From contig OZ220746.1 of the NCBI GenBank assembly GCA_965117025.1, positions 434,001 through 498,000 on the forward strand: a DNA stretch of 64,000 bases, given 5' to 3'. Positions 54,256 to 61,855 of the stretch are shown in pieces (position 1 is the stretch's first letter; every line of letters begins with the position of its first letter). Source of the stretch: VXPQ01 sp965117025 (GTDB lineage Bacteria; Bacteroidota; Rhodothermia; Rhodothermales; VXPQ01). The notes beneath the pieces were generated by a model that was not told the origin of the DNA, ran no database searches, and saw only the letters and a program-made list of their open reading frames with translations. Position numbers and translations under genes: made by a program.

Positions 54256-56537
54256 AAAAGATGGAACGAAGAAAAATATCCGCCATGATGGTACGCATCA
54301 CCGCGCTTCTTGCGTTGCAGCTCCTGTTGTGTACGGGCACGGTCGAAGGGCAACAACTCCGCGAGTCGCGTGTGCACAAGCGCGGGATGCTGCATGAGAC
54401 CGTCTACAACACGGGGGAGATCGGGCGAAAGTGGCACTACCGCGACCACGATATCACGCTGGATCCGCTGATGGAATGGCCCGGAAACTCCGCCACCATC
54501 ATCGACGGACTCCAGTACAGCGGGCAGCACAACATCATAGGAGGAGGTATTTCCATCGCCGCCTCTTACGAAAACGCCAATCCGTTCGATCTTACACAGC
54601 GGTTATTCTCGTTTGGCGGGTCTTCCGGGCAACACATCCCGATCACTGTTGCAGGCGTGTATTCATTTCCCATCTCCATCGAAAGGATCGAGAATTATCC
54701 CTTGCTCGAAGACGGCACGCTCAACCCGAACTACGATCCGAATGAGGCGGAAGAGATCATCGTATCCCAATGGGCGACAAACACCGGCATCACCGTGACC
54801 CGCACCACGCGGGCCTGGAGCTACCCGGACTACGACGATCTGATCATTTTCGAATATACCTTCGAGAACACGGGGGACACGGATGGGGACGGCGTAGCGA
54901 ATACCGACGAGACGCTATATGAAGTCCTTATCGGCTTTCACTACGGCGTGGCTCCTTCCATGCTGGGCTTCCAGCGATGGTACGGGACATGGGAATACGA
55001 CTTCATGTACAAAAACGATCTGCGCGGATATTTCGATCGCCATCGCTGGTTGCGCTATGTCGTCAACACCGGTAACGGTCTGGACACCGACTTTTCCGAT
55101 GGCGGCAAGCCGGATCCGAAGTACTTCTCGACATTCGCTAGGTCGGGCGAACAAGGAGGGGGACTGATGTCGCCTCAGGTTCCCGGTATCCAGATGTTGT
55201 TCTACGACAGAAACCACCTCGCCAAACGGGGTGAAACGTTCGCCCTCGATCCCCGGGTTTCCAATGATCGGATGATCACCGCGGACAGCACGCTCAAACA
55301 GCCGTTCATGAATAAAGTGGAGAGCGGGAATTCGCGGGAAGACAAGATGAAACCCAAACTGGTGCCGTATACCCGTTGGAGCGGCACCTACACCCCATAC
55401 CGGGAAACGGTCTTTCCGCCTCCACCCGGAACGGAGGATCCGGATTCACTCCGCTGGACCGGGCGGGGCGCATACAATTTCCGCCAGTCCTATAAAGCGG
55501 TCGGTCACCATATCGTTTTCGGCCCCTACATCCTGGAACAGGGAGAAAAACTCGAATTCTCCTACGCGGAAGTCGTCGGGTACGGCGCCACGGAAGATCC
55601 CAACGATTGGGATGAAGGCGGTGGCCTGGGCGAGGTGATTGACGAGCAACTGCCCTGGCATCTCGTCCCGAGATGGAACGACGTAGTGAAAGATCCTGCC
55701 TCGGGACAGGTTCTTACGCAAAATTACCTCGGCGACTACGGTTATCCCGACTACGTGAATTCCGACGTACGGACGGTGAAGGATGTAGCGGACATGGCCT
55801 ACAATGCCTATACGGGCAAGCCTCCCGTTCTTCCACTCTGGCCTGAGGACAACCTTCCAGACGGTCTATACCAGATCCCCACTCCACCCCCCGCTCCCAT
55901 CACCATCATAAGCAATAACGAATTCGCTCACTCGGTGATTCGATGGGGACGCGCGCAGGAGGAATTCACGCATCCCCGCCTGACGGGACCTCCGGCGATG
56001 TACCATGTATATAAATCGAATGCCGCCATCGGGCCGTGGACGCTTCTGGCCGAAGTGCCGGTAGGCAGTGCACAGTATCTCCTGGATGGAGATATGTACG
56101 AAGTAGTAGACGATGAAACGATCGTCGGGGAATCGCAGTGGTACGCCGTAACGTCGGTGGATGCCGAAGGCAACGCCAGCGGAAAAACCAACCTTACCCA
56201 ATCCACAGCCGGGCTCGGACCTGCCATAGAACTTACCGAAGTCCATGCGGTGCCCAACCCGTTCTATCTGAACAGCGGTTTTACCGGCGGCGGAACGGGA
56301 AACAACTCGCCAGGGCAGCAAATCGGCTTCTATGGACTACCGGAGCAAGCCACTATCGATATCTATTCGTACAGCGGTCAGCTTGTGCAAACGATCGAAC
56401 ATGATGCGGCGCAATATTCCACCCCCTGGTTTCAGGTAACCCGGAATGATCAGGAGATCGCTTCCGGGGTGTATTTCTTCGTCGTACGCGCACTGGACGG
56501 ACAGATATACCGAGGCAAATTCGTGGTCATCAAATGA
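54252..56537 (+). CDS. T9SS-exported protein of unknown function
   Basis: 761 residues from GTG 54252 (ATG 54261 is an alternative). Signal segment ITALLALQLLLCTGTVEG. No known catalytic domain recognised; the body contains repeated aromatic beta-rich stretches (NTGEIGRKWHYRDHD, DYDDLIIFEYTFENTGDTDGDGV with a calcium-type acidic loop). Residues about 620-660 resemble a fibronectin-like module. The C-terminal 85 residues form a T9SS-type tail (HAVPNPFYLNS, QATIDIYSYSGQLVQTI, IASGVYFFVVRAL). Coupled by start/stop overlaps to the receptor upstream and the PorV-like gene downstream. A surface partner of the receptor, in place of SusD, is inferred. Confidence 0.75.
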   Translation: MKKMERRKISAMMVRITALLALQLLLCTGTVEGQQLRESRVHKRGMLHETVYNTGEIGRKWHYRDHDITLDPLMEWPGNSATIIDGLQYSGQHNIIGGGISIAASYENANPFDLTQRLFSFGGSSGQHIPITVAGVYSFPISIERIENYPLLEDGTLNPNYDPNEAEEIIVSQWATNTGITVTRTTRAWSYPDYDDLIIFEYTFENTGDTDGDGVANTDETLYEVLIGFHYGVAPSMLGFQRWYGTWEYDFMYKNDLRGYFDRHRWLRYVVNTGNGLDTDFSDGGKPDPKYFSTFARSGEQGGGLMSPQVPGIQMLFYDRNHLAKRGETFALDPRVSNDRMITADSTLKQPFMNKVESGNSREDKMKPKLVPYTRWSGTYTPYRETVFPPPPGTEDPDSLRWTGRGAYNFRQSYKAVGHHIVFGPYILEQGEKLEFSYAEVVGYGATEDPNDWDEGGGLGEVIDEQLPWHLVPRWNDVVKDPASGQVLTQNYLGDYGYPDYVNSDVRTVKDVADMAYNAYTGKPPVLPLWPEDNLPDGLYQIPTPPPAPITIISNNEFAHSVIRWGRAQEEFTHPRLTGPPAMYHVYKSNAAIGPWTLLAEVPVGSAQYLLDGDMYEVVDDETIVGESQWYAVTSVDAEGNASGKTNLTQSTAGLGPAIELTEVHAVPNPFYLNSGFTGGGTGNNSPGQQIGFYGLPEQATIDIYSYSGQLVQTIEHDAAQYSTPWFQVTRNDQEIASGVYFFVVRALDGQIYRGKFVVIK

Positions 56538-57535
56538 GCACCATCACAAAAATAGTCTTTAGATGCTGCGCCGGGCTCCTGCTCTTCCTGCCGGCGACAA
56601 CGGGCTGGGCCCAAAAGGTAGGTACGTCCTCCATGCAGTTTCTTAAAGTGGCCCCTAATGCCCATGCAGCGGGTCTCGGCACAGCCTATGTCGCTTTGGG
56701 CTCCGGTGCGGACGCACTCTACTGGAATCCGGCGGGCCTGGCGCGCGCCGACGGGCACACCCTTTCCCTCGACCGGGTGGACTGGTTTCTCGATACGGCG
56801 CACTACGCAGCGGCTTACGGTGGTTCTCTGGGCCGGTTCGGGCACCTGGGCTTTCACTTCTATTTTGCAGACATGGGCGATTTCCGGGAAACCCGGGTAG
56901 ATCACCTCGGCTTCGTGGATCGGAATGGAACACAGGTCTATAACCCCGGCCTTACCGGACAGTCGTTTTCTCCTAAAAGCTGGATAACCGGTCTCACCTA
57001 TGCACGCAACTTTACTGACCGCTTCTCAGCAGGCTTCACCGCGAAACTTGCGCGGGAAGACCTTTGGCTCGCTTCAAGCCAGGTAATGTTGTTCGACTTT
57101 GGAATGAACTATGAAACGGGCTTCCGCTCGCTGCGCGTCGGGGCGTCCGTGATAAACTTCGGATCGCCTGTCTCTTTTGAAGAAGAGGATTATCCTGCGC
57201 CTTTGCTGTTTCGCATTGGCGCAGCAATGGACATGATCGGCGCAAACGGGCTGCTATCCCGTTCTGGAATTGGGCGCCTTACTACCACGTTCGACCTCAT
57301 TCAGCCCAATGACTACGACCAGCAATGGGCGACCGGTCTTGAATATGTGTTTCTCGAACGATTCATGCTCCGCGGGGGCTACCAGCACAATTTCGACACG
57401 GCCTCGCTGAGCTTCGGAGGAGGACTGCGACAATCGATCGGATCCCTGGGCCTCGGCATTGATTATTCCTACAGCGACATGAGCGATGCTTTCGGAAGCG
57501 TCCATCGCCTCGGTCTTTCTTTCTCCGTCGAGTAA
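56534..57535 (+). CDS. PorV/PorQ family outer-membrane protein
   Basis: 333 residues. Signal peptide to GWAQ, then the family motif SSMQFLKVAPNAHAAGLGTAYVALGSGADALYWNPAGLA. FadL-like barrel with paired beta-hairpins to a terminal SFSVE. PorV shuttles T9SS substrates on the surface and PorQ handles attachment; I cannot separate the two. The start overlaps the preceding stop in ATGA. Direct linkage to a T9SS cargo gene supports that role. Confidence 0.85.
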   Translation: MSTITKIVFRCCAGLLLFLPATTGWAQKVGTSSMQFLKVAPNAHAAGLGTAYVALGSGADALYWNPAGLARADGHTLSLDRVDWFLDTAHYAAAYGGSLGRFGHLGFHFYFADMGDFRETRVDHLGFVDRNGTQVYNPGLTGQSFSPKSWITGLTYARNFTDRFSAGFTAKLAREDLWLASSQVMLFDFGMNYETGFRSLRVGASVINFGSPVSFEEEDYPAPLLFRIGAAMDMIGANGLLSRSGIGRLTTTFDLIQPNDYDQQWATGLEYVFLERFMLRGGYQHNFDTASLSFGGGLRQSIGSLGLGIDYSYSDMSDAFGSVHRLGLSFSVE

Positions 57536-57545
57536 TTACAGGGTC

Positions 57546-58997
57546 ATGCGTATCCGGCTCCTTTTGCTGAACCTCCTGCTGATCCCGGCCGTCCAGGCTC
57601 AGGGGGTCATGCAGCCGCTCACGATACAAGGCATACAGCAACAGGATCCTGTGGCGGTGCGATCACGGGCCATGGGTGGTGCGTTCGCGGCTTCCGGGAG
57701 CGGCAACCCGGAGACCATACTGCTCAATCCGGCAGGGCTTGCCGGCATATCGCGCCCTGCCCTTTCTGTCGCCGGGGTATGGCAGTCCCGTAACTGGGCG
57801 GAAACGCAACACTGGAATCCCAATCGGTACTATGCCGGCATATCGCTCTACTTTTCCGATCCGGAAGCATATCGATCCGACGCCCTTTCCGTGCCGGACT
57901 GGTCTCACGCCCAAGACACCTTCTATCCTGCCTTTGCAGGGGGCGTTTTTCCGTTTTCTCTGGGCAGTCGCACGGTTACGGTGGGTATAGCCTGGCACCT
58001 CGTTGCCGACCTGAGCGATTACGACAGAAATGACAACGTACTCGATCCCTACATTGGACAATTTCGCCCTGTTCCGGTCGACCGCCCTAATCCGGGCGAA
58101 GAAATAGAAGTGACCTGGTCGTCTTTCGAACGACAACGAGAAGGCGTAATCCGGGCTCTGTCGCCTGTCGTGGCGTTACAAATCCTGCCGCGTGTTCATC
58201 TTGGGCTTCGTTTTTCCTGGTGGCAAGGAGCTTCGGACGATATCCAGCACCACAGCAGCCGGGGACAATTTCTCCTCCGCGAGGATGCGCACGATTACTC
58301 GTTCACTGCGCTGGACGGCTCCATCGGATGGGATGGCTCCTCGGATTACAGCGGCTGGACAGCAGCCGGGGGCTTGCACTGGAAAACGGATGTACTGGGT
58401 CTCGGCGCATTGTACCAACTGCCCATTCGGCTTACACGCAGCGTGAGTTATGACGGAATCCACGTAGATCTCAATGGCAGTACATCGAGACACACGGTCG
58501 AGGAAGAGGAGGAAATCACATTGCCGTTTCGGTTCACTGCCGGAGCATCGTTTCGGCCAGCCTCCACCCTCATGCTGACAGTGGATTATTTCATACACCA
58601 TTACGAAGAACTTGAAGTACAAGCGCTTGCAGGAAGCGGGCTATTTCGTCAGGGCGCCTTAGCCGATGCAGGAAGCCTTTCGGGCGCCCGGGTCGACTGG
58701 GGCGCTGTCCGGGGAGTGAGGCTGGGGCTGGAGTGGGAGATACGGGAAAGCTGGTTTTTCCGGGCAGGATTCCGGCAGGATCCACAACCCTTCCGAATCG
58801 AAGGATTCGGCCTGCTGGGACAAACAGCGCGGGGGAACGCTTTCAGCACCGGTCTCGGGTTGCCCCTTGGCCCCGTCACCTTCGACCTGACGTACGATTT
58901 TCAACGCCTGCTTTATCAGGATCGCTGGGAATCCAACGTGGACTACAATCGCATTCGCAAACACAACCTCTTCGTGGGCGCAACCTACCGGTTTTGA
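57546..58997 (+). CDS. FadL/OmpP1-like outer-membrane barrel protein
   Basis: 483 residues from ATG 57546. Signal peptide RIRLLLLNLLLIPAVQAQ, then SRAMGGAFAASGSGNPETILLNPAGLAGISRP, the N-terminal hatch motif of the OmpP1/PorV superfamily. Barrel strands continue to FVGATYRF with terminal Phe, a BAM recognition signal. It lies 10 bp after the PorV-like gene and shares its hatch motif, so it may be a diverged paralog. Function as hydrophobic-substrate channel or T9SS accessory is open. Confidence 0.8.
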   Translation: MRIRLLLLNLLLIPAVQAQGVMQPLTIQGIQQQDPVAVRSRAMGGAFAASGSGNPETILLNPAGLAGISRPALSVAGVWQSRNWAETQHWNPNRYYAGISLYFSDPEAYRSDALSVPDWSHAQDTFYPAFAGGVFPFSLGSRTVTVGIAWHLVADLSDYDRNDNVLDPYIGQFRPVPVDRPNPGEEIEVTWSSFERQREGVIRALSPVVALQILPRVHLGLRFSWWQGASDDIQHHSSRGQFLLREDAHDYSFTALDGSIGWDGSSDYSGWTAAGGLHWKTDVLGLGALYQLPIRLTRSVSYDGIHVDLNGSTSRHTVEEEEEITLPFRFTAGASFRPASTLMLTVDYFIHHYEELEVQALAGSGLFRQGALADAGSLSGARVDWGAVRGVRLGLEWEIRESWFFRAGFRQDPQPFRIEGFGLLGQTARGNAFSTGLGLPLGPVTFDLTYDFQRLLYQDRWESNVDYNRIRKHNLFVGATYRF

Positions 58998-59056
58998 AGA
59001 AAGCCTGTACTCTCCGGGCGCCAACAGGACCGCGCAATTCATCAAGGAACTGTTAA

Positions 59057-59074
59057 GAATACTCTGATTAAGTC
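59057..59074 (+). repeat. Repeat B core, copy 6
   Basis: GAATACTCTGATTAAGTC, one mismatch to the core, 15 bp before the heparinase-like gene. It is preceded by AACTGTTAA, which resembles the end of element A. Confidence 0.65.
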
Positions 59075-59089
59075 AGACGTATTGCCTTC

Positions 59090-61669
59090 ATGAAACGTTT
59101 TGCATGCCTTTTTCTCTTCCTCTTCCCCACCCTGCTTTGGGCGCAGCATCCGAAGTATGATACATACAACGGATTTGCCGTGGACACCACGCCCGTGCTT
59201 CCGGCAAACGAGGTACATCCATCGCTGTATTTCACGTCCAGCGATATTTCCGTCCTCCGCGCGCGAAAAACAGAAACCTCGTCCCGATACTATACGCTAT
59301 GGGTGCGCTTCAGGGCCGATGCGCTCAAGTACATTACGAAAAACGCCGGAGACCTCGATGAGAATGACCGCCCGCGCGCCGCAAAAACCCTGGCTTTCTG
59401 GTGGCTCATCGAAGAAGACGAACAGGCGCTCCAAAAGGCCATCGAGATGTTGCTGTTGGCCTACGAGGGCGTTCCCCAGACAGGAGAAAAACCGTACGAC
59501 GAGATCTATCGCGCAACCTGGCTACAGAACTACGCCGCCGCCTACGACTGGGTGTTCGACCGGCTGAACGCGGAGCAAAACACCGAAATCCGCCGTCGCA
59601 TTGCCGAAGAGGTTCAGTATCTGCGCGATAACCTGACAGAAGGAGCCCGGCTGGCTCCACGCCCGCACAACCATCGCTCCAAGCCCGCCTGGGCCATCGG
59701 TACGGCTGCGCTTGCCCTGACCGACCACGCGCACGCCGAGGATTGGCTTCGGTACTCACTCGAAGCCGCTAACTCCGTCACCCGCTATCAGTTCAGTGCC
59801 GACGGCATCTACCGGGAAGGAGGACACTACTGGATGTATAATGCCGTGAATTTCATTCCCTTCCTCTGGCACTACAAAAACGTCTCCGGCGTCAATCTGT
59901 TCGAGGACTACAAACCGGTGTTCGAGTGGCCCATCAAAATACGCACCGGACGGGGATGGATTCCTAATATGGAAGATTCCTATATCAAACCCGCGCCTAC
60001 GCACATGGTGGCGGCGGCATACCATGGAAGCCCCACCGACCTCAACCCCAATGCCGACTTCGCCGCCCTGTCCCAGTGGAATTACGAAAACACCCACATC
60101 TTCAACGAGGACTACACCGGAGCTACCGTAGACGTAACCTGGGAAATCGACGAATACATCCTTTTTGACGACAGTATCCAACCGGCCCCGCCTACGGTCT
60201 CGCCTACGCAGTTTCTCCAAACCGGGCAGATCGTTTTCCGTAACCAGTGGACAGGCGGACCGAACGACCGCTATCTCCTCTTCCACGGCGTCGCCGAGGC
60301 CGACAACCATAACCACCCTGACCAACTCTCCTTCTTTCTCGGCGGCCACGATGCTCTCCTCGCTCCTGACGCCGGCTACGGCCCGAACGGTTTCTCGGAC
60401 GACCGGCGCAGTTCGTGGTACACCACCGCAAAGGCGCACAATATCGTCACCGCGGACGGGTTTCCGCCGCTTACCGACAGTTTATTCTACCAGCCGTATG
60501 TGTATAATGTCACCCCCCTGACCCATCACTATATCAATTCGTCCTTTTTCGATTTTGCAGAAAAACAAAGTGGGTACCTCCGCCCGAACGACGCCAATCT
60601 TTTTCGCATCGTCGGCTTTGTCGGAGAAGACTATTTCATTGTGGCGGACCTGCTGAAAGGCGATAGATCCCATACGTATCGTTCCTATCTGCACGGGCGC
60701 GGCAGGTTCGATCGCAGTGGCCATCATGCCTCATGGCAGCCCTTCGCCAACCGATACGGCGAAGACGCCCGCCTCGACGCCTTCTTCTTTCCAACGACCG
60801 CATCCGTGACCAATGCCACCGGATATATCAGCCTGTTCAAGGACGAGCGGTTCGAACAGTACGTCGAGGTCGCGCAAACGGGACAAAACGCAGCATTCCT
60901 CCAACTCTTGTTACCAGGTCTCCAGGACGGGCCCGAGCCTGCGGCCATCGATCTGAGCACGGACGCATACGTCGCAGCCTCCCTCGAAAAAAACAACACG
61001 GTCGATGTTTTCCTGCTCCAGCATGAACCGGCAGAACAGGCGCTCGCCGCCTTTACGACAGACGCCGCCTTTGCGTGGTCGCGCACGACCGACGACAATC
61101 TTGCGCACTTTGCATTCCGGGACGCCACCATGTTCAGCAGCGGCGCATTAGCGCTAACGGCGGAACAGCCTGCAACGCTTGCGCTGGATATCGGGATGCC
61201 GGGCCTGCTTATCATTGAACCGAGCCAAACGACGCAAGCGTTTCGGCTGGAGGTCTCCTGGCCGGAAGCTGTCAATGTAACCGAGGTGAGAGTGCGCGGT
61301 GCGGCTGTCCCGTTCGACAGGAACGAGGACCGGATCTCGCTCACGATCGGAACACATGTGTTGGAATCGCAAAACGAACTGCCCGCTTCGCCCGGTTTAG
61401 AGGTGCATAACTATCCCAACCCGTTCCGGGACGCGACATCGTTCGTCATAGAACTGGAAAAACCCGGGACATACCGGATGGAGGTGTTCAATCTGCTGGG
61501 CCAGAAAGTGCTGACTCTTGCCGAAGGAAACAGCGCCCCGGGCAAGCAGCAAGTGCATTGGGATGGCCGCGGTTCGGATGGCGCACAAGTTCCGCCCGGC
61601 GTATACCTGGTGCGACTGACCCATGCCGAAAAGCATATCGTCGTGCGAAAAATCGTGCGGGTTCAGTAA
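59090..61669 (+). CDS. Heparinase II/III-like polysaccharide lyase with T9SS tail
   Basis: 859 residues. Signal peptide to LLWAQ. Alpha/alpha-toroid region (about 95-330) with PHNHRSKPAWAIG (about 192-204) and REGGHYWMYNAVNFIPF (about 242-258), which hold the likely catalytic Asn/His and Tyr. The Heparinase II/III beta-sheet domain has NHNHPDQLSFFLGGHDALLAPDAGYG (about 406-431), with the metal-site His. The C-terminal T9SS tail is HNYPNPFRDATSFVIEL... SGVYLVRLTH-like (PPGVYLVRLTH). Degrades uronic-acid polysaccharides (alginate, heparin-like or ulvan-like; not determinable) outside the cell. Confidence 0.85.
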   Translation: MKRFACLFLFLFPTLLWAQHPKYDTYNGFAVDTTPVLPANEVHPSLYFTSSDISVLRARKTETSSRYYTLWVRFRADALKYITKNAGDLDENDRPRAAKTLAFWWLIEEDEQALQKAIEMLLLAYEGVPQTGEKPYDEIYRATWLQNYAAAYDWVFDRLNAEQNTEIRRRIAEEVQYLRDNLTEGARLAPRPHNHRSKPAWAIGTAALALTDHAHAEDWLRYSLEAANSVTRYQFSADGIYREGGHYWMYNAVNFIPFLWHYKNVSGVNLFEDYKPVFEWPIKIRTGRGWIPNMEDSYIKPAPTHMVAAAYHGSPTDLNPNADFAALSQWNYENTHIFNEDYTGATVDVTWEIDEYILFDDSIQPAPPTVSPTQFLQTGQIVFRNQWTGGPNDRYLLFHGVAEADNHNHPDQLSFFLGGHDALLAPDAGYGPNGFSDDRRSSWYTTAKAHNIVTADGFPPLTDSLFYQPYVYNVTPLTHHYINSSFFDFAEKQSGYLRPNDANLFRIVGFVGEDYFIVADLLKGDRSHTYRSYLHGRGRFDRSGHHASWQPFANRYGEDARLDAFFFPTTASVTNATGYISLFKDERFEQYVEVAQTGQNAAFLQLLLPGLQDGPEPAAIDLSTDAYVAASLEKNNTVDVFLLQHEPAEQALAAFTTDAAFAWSRTTDDNLAHFAFRDATMFSSGALALTAEQPATLALDIGMPGLLIIEPSQTTQAFRLEVSWPEAVNVTEVRVRGAAVPFDRNEDRISLTIGTHVLESQNELPASPGLEVHNYPNPFRDATSFVIELEKPGTYRMEVFNLLGQKVLTLAEGNSAPGKQQVHWDGRGSDGAQVPPGVYLVRLTHAEKHIVVRKIVRVQ

Positions 61670-61692
61670 AAGCGTAATTAAAGCGTAATTAA
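61669..61692 (+). repeat. Tandem 12-bp repeat
   Basis: AAGCGTAATTAA occurs twice in succession immediately after the lyase stop codon. Confidence 0.6.
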
Positions 61693-61760
61693 AACGTCGG
61701 GCGTCTTGTAAATAAAATCTTTGTGGTTTAGTTTGCCCTTCCAACTTGTCATACAACATA

Positions 61761-61798
61761 CATATTATCATAATATGCCCGGAAGGGCATATGCATAT
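61761..61798. promoter_or_regulatory. Cluster of overlapping palindromes upstream of the beta-helix gene
   Basis: CATATTAT-C-ATAATATG (61761-61777), then ATATGCCC-GGAA-GGGCATAT (61773-61792, a stable GGAA tetraloop hairpin) and ATATGCATAT (61789-61798). They share bases, so only one of the first two can form at a time. They lie 58 bp before the ATG at 61856. Operator, attenuator or terminator roles are all possible. Confidence 0.5.
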
Positions 61799-61855
61799 CA
61801 GGCGCCGGTACGGGCGCATCCCTGTCGTTATCGAAACCACACAGCACAAAACGCC

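Noticed and set aside
54840..54920. Calcium-binding dockerin-like domain in the T9SS cargo protein (DTDGDGVANTDE)
   Set aside because: Only one acidic loop of this type is present; dockerins need two, so it is kept only as a possible single calcium site.
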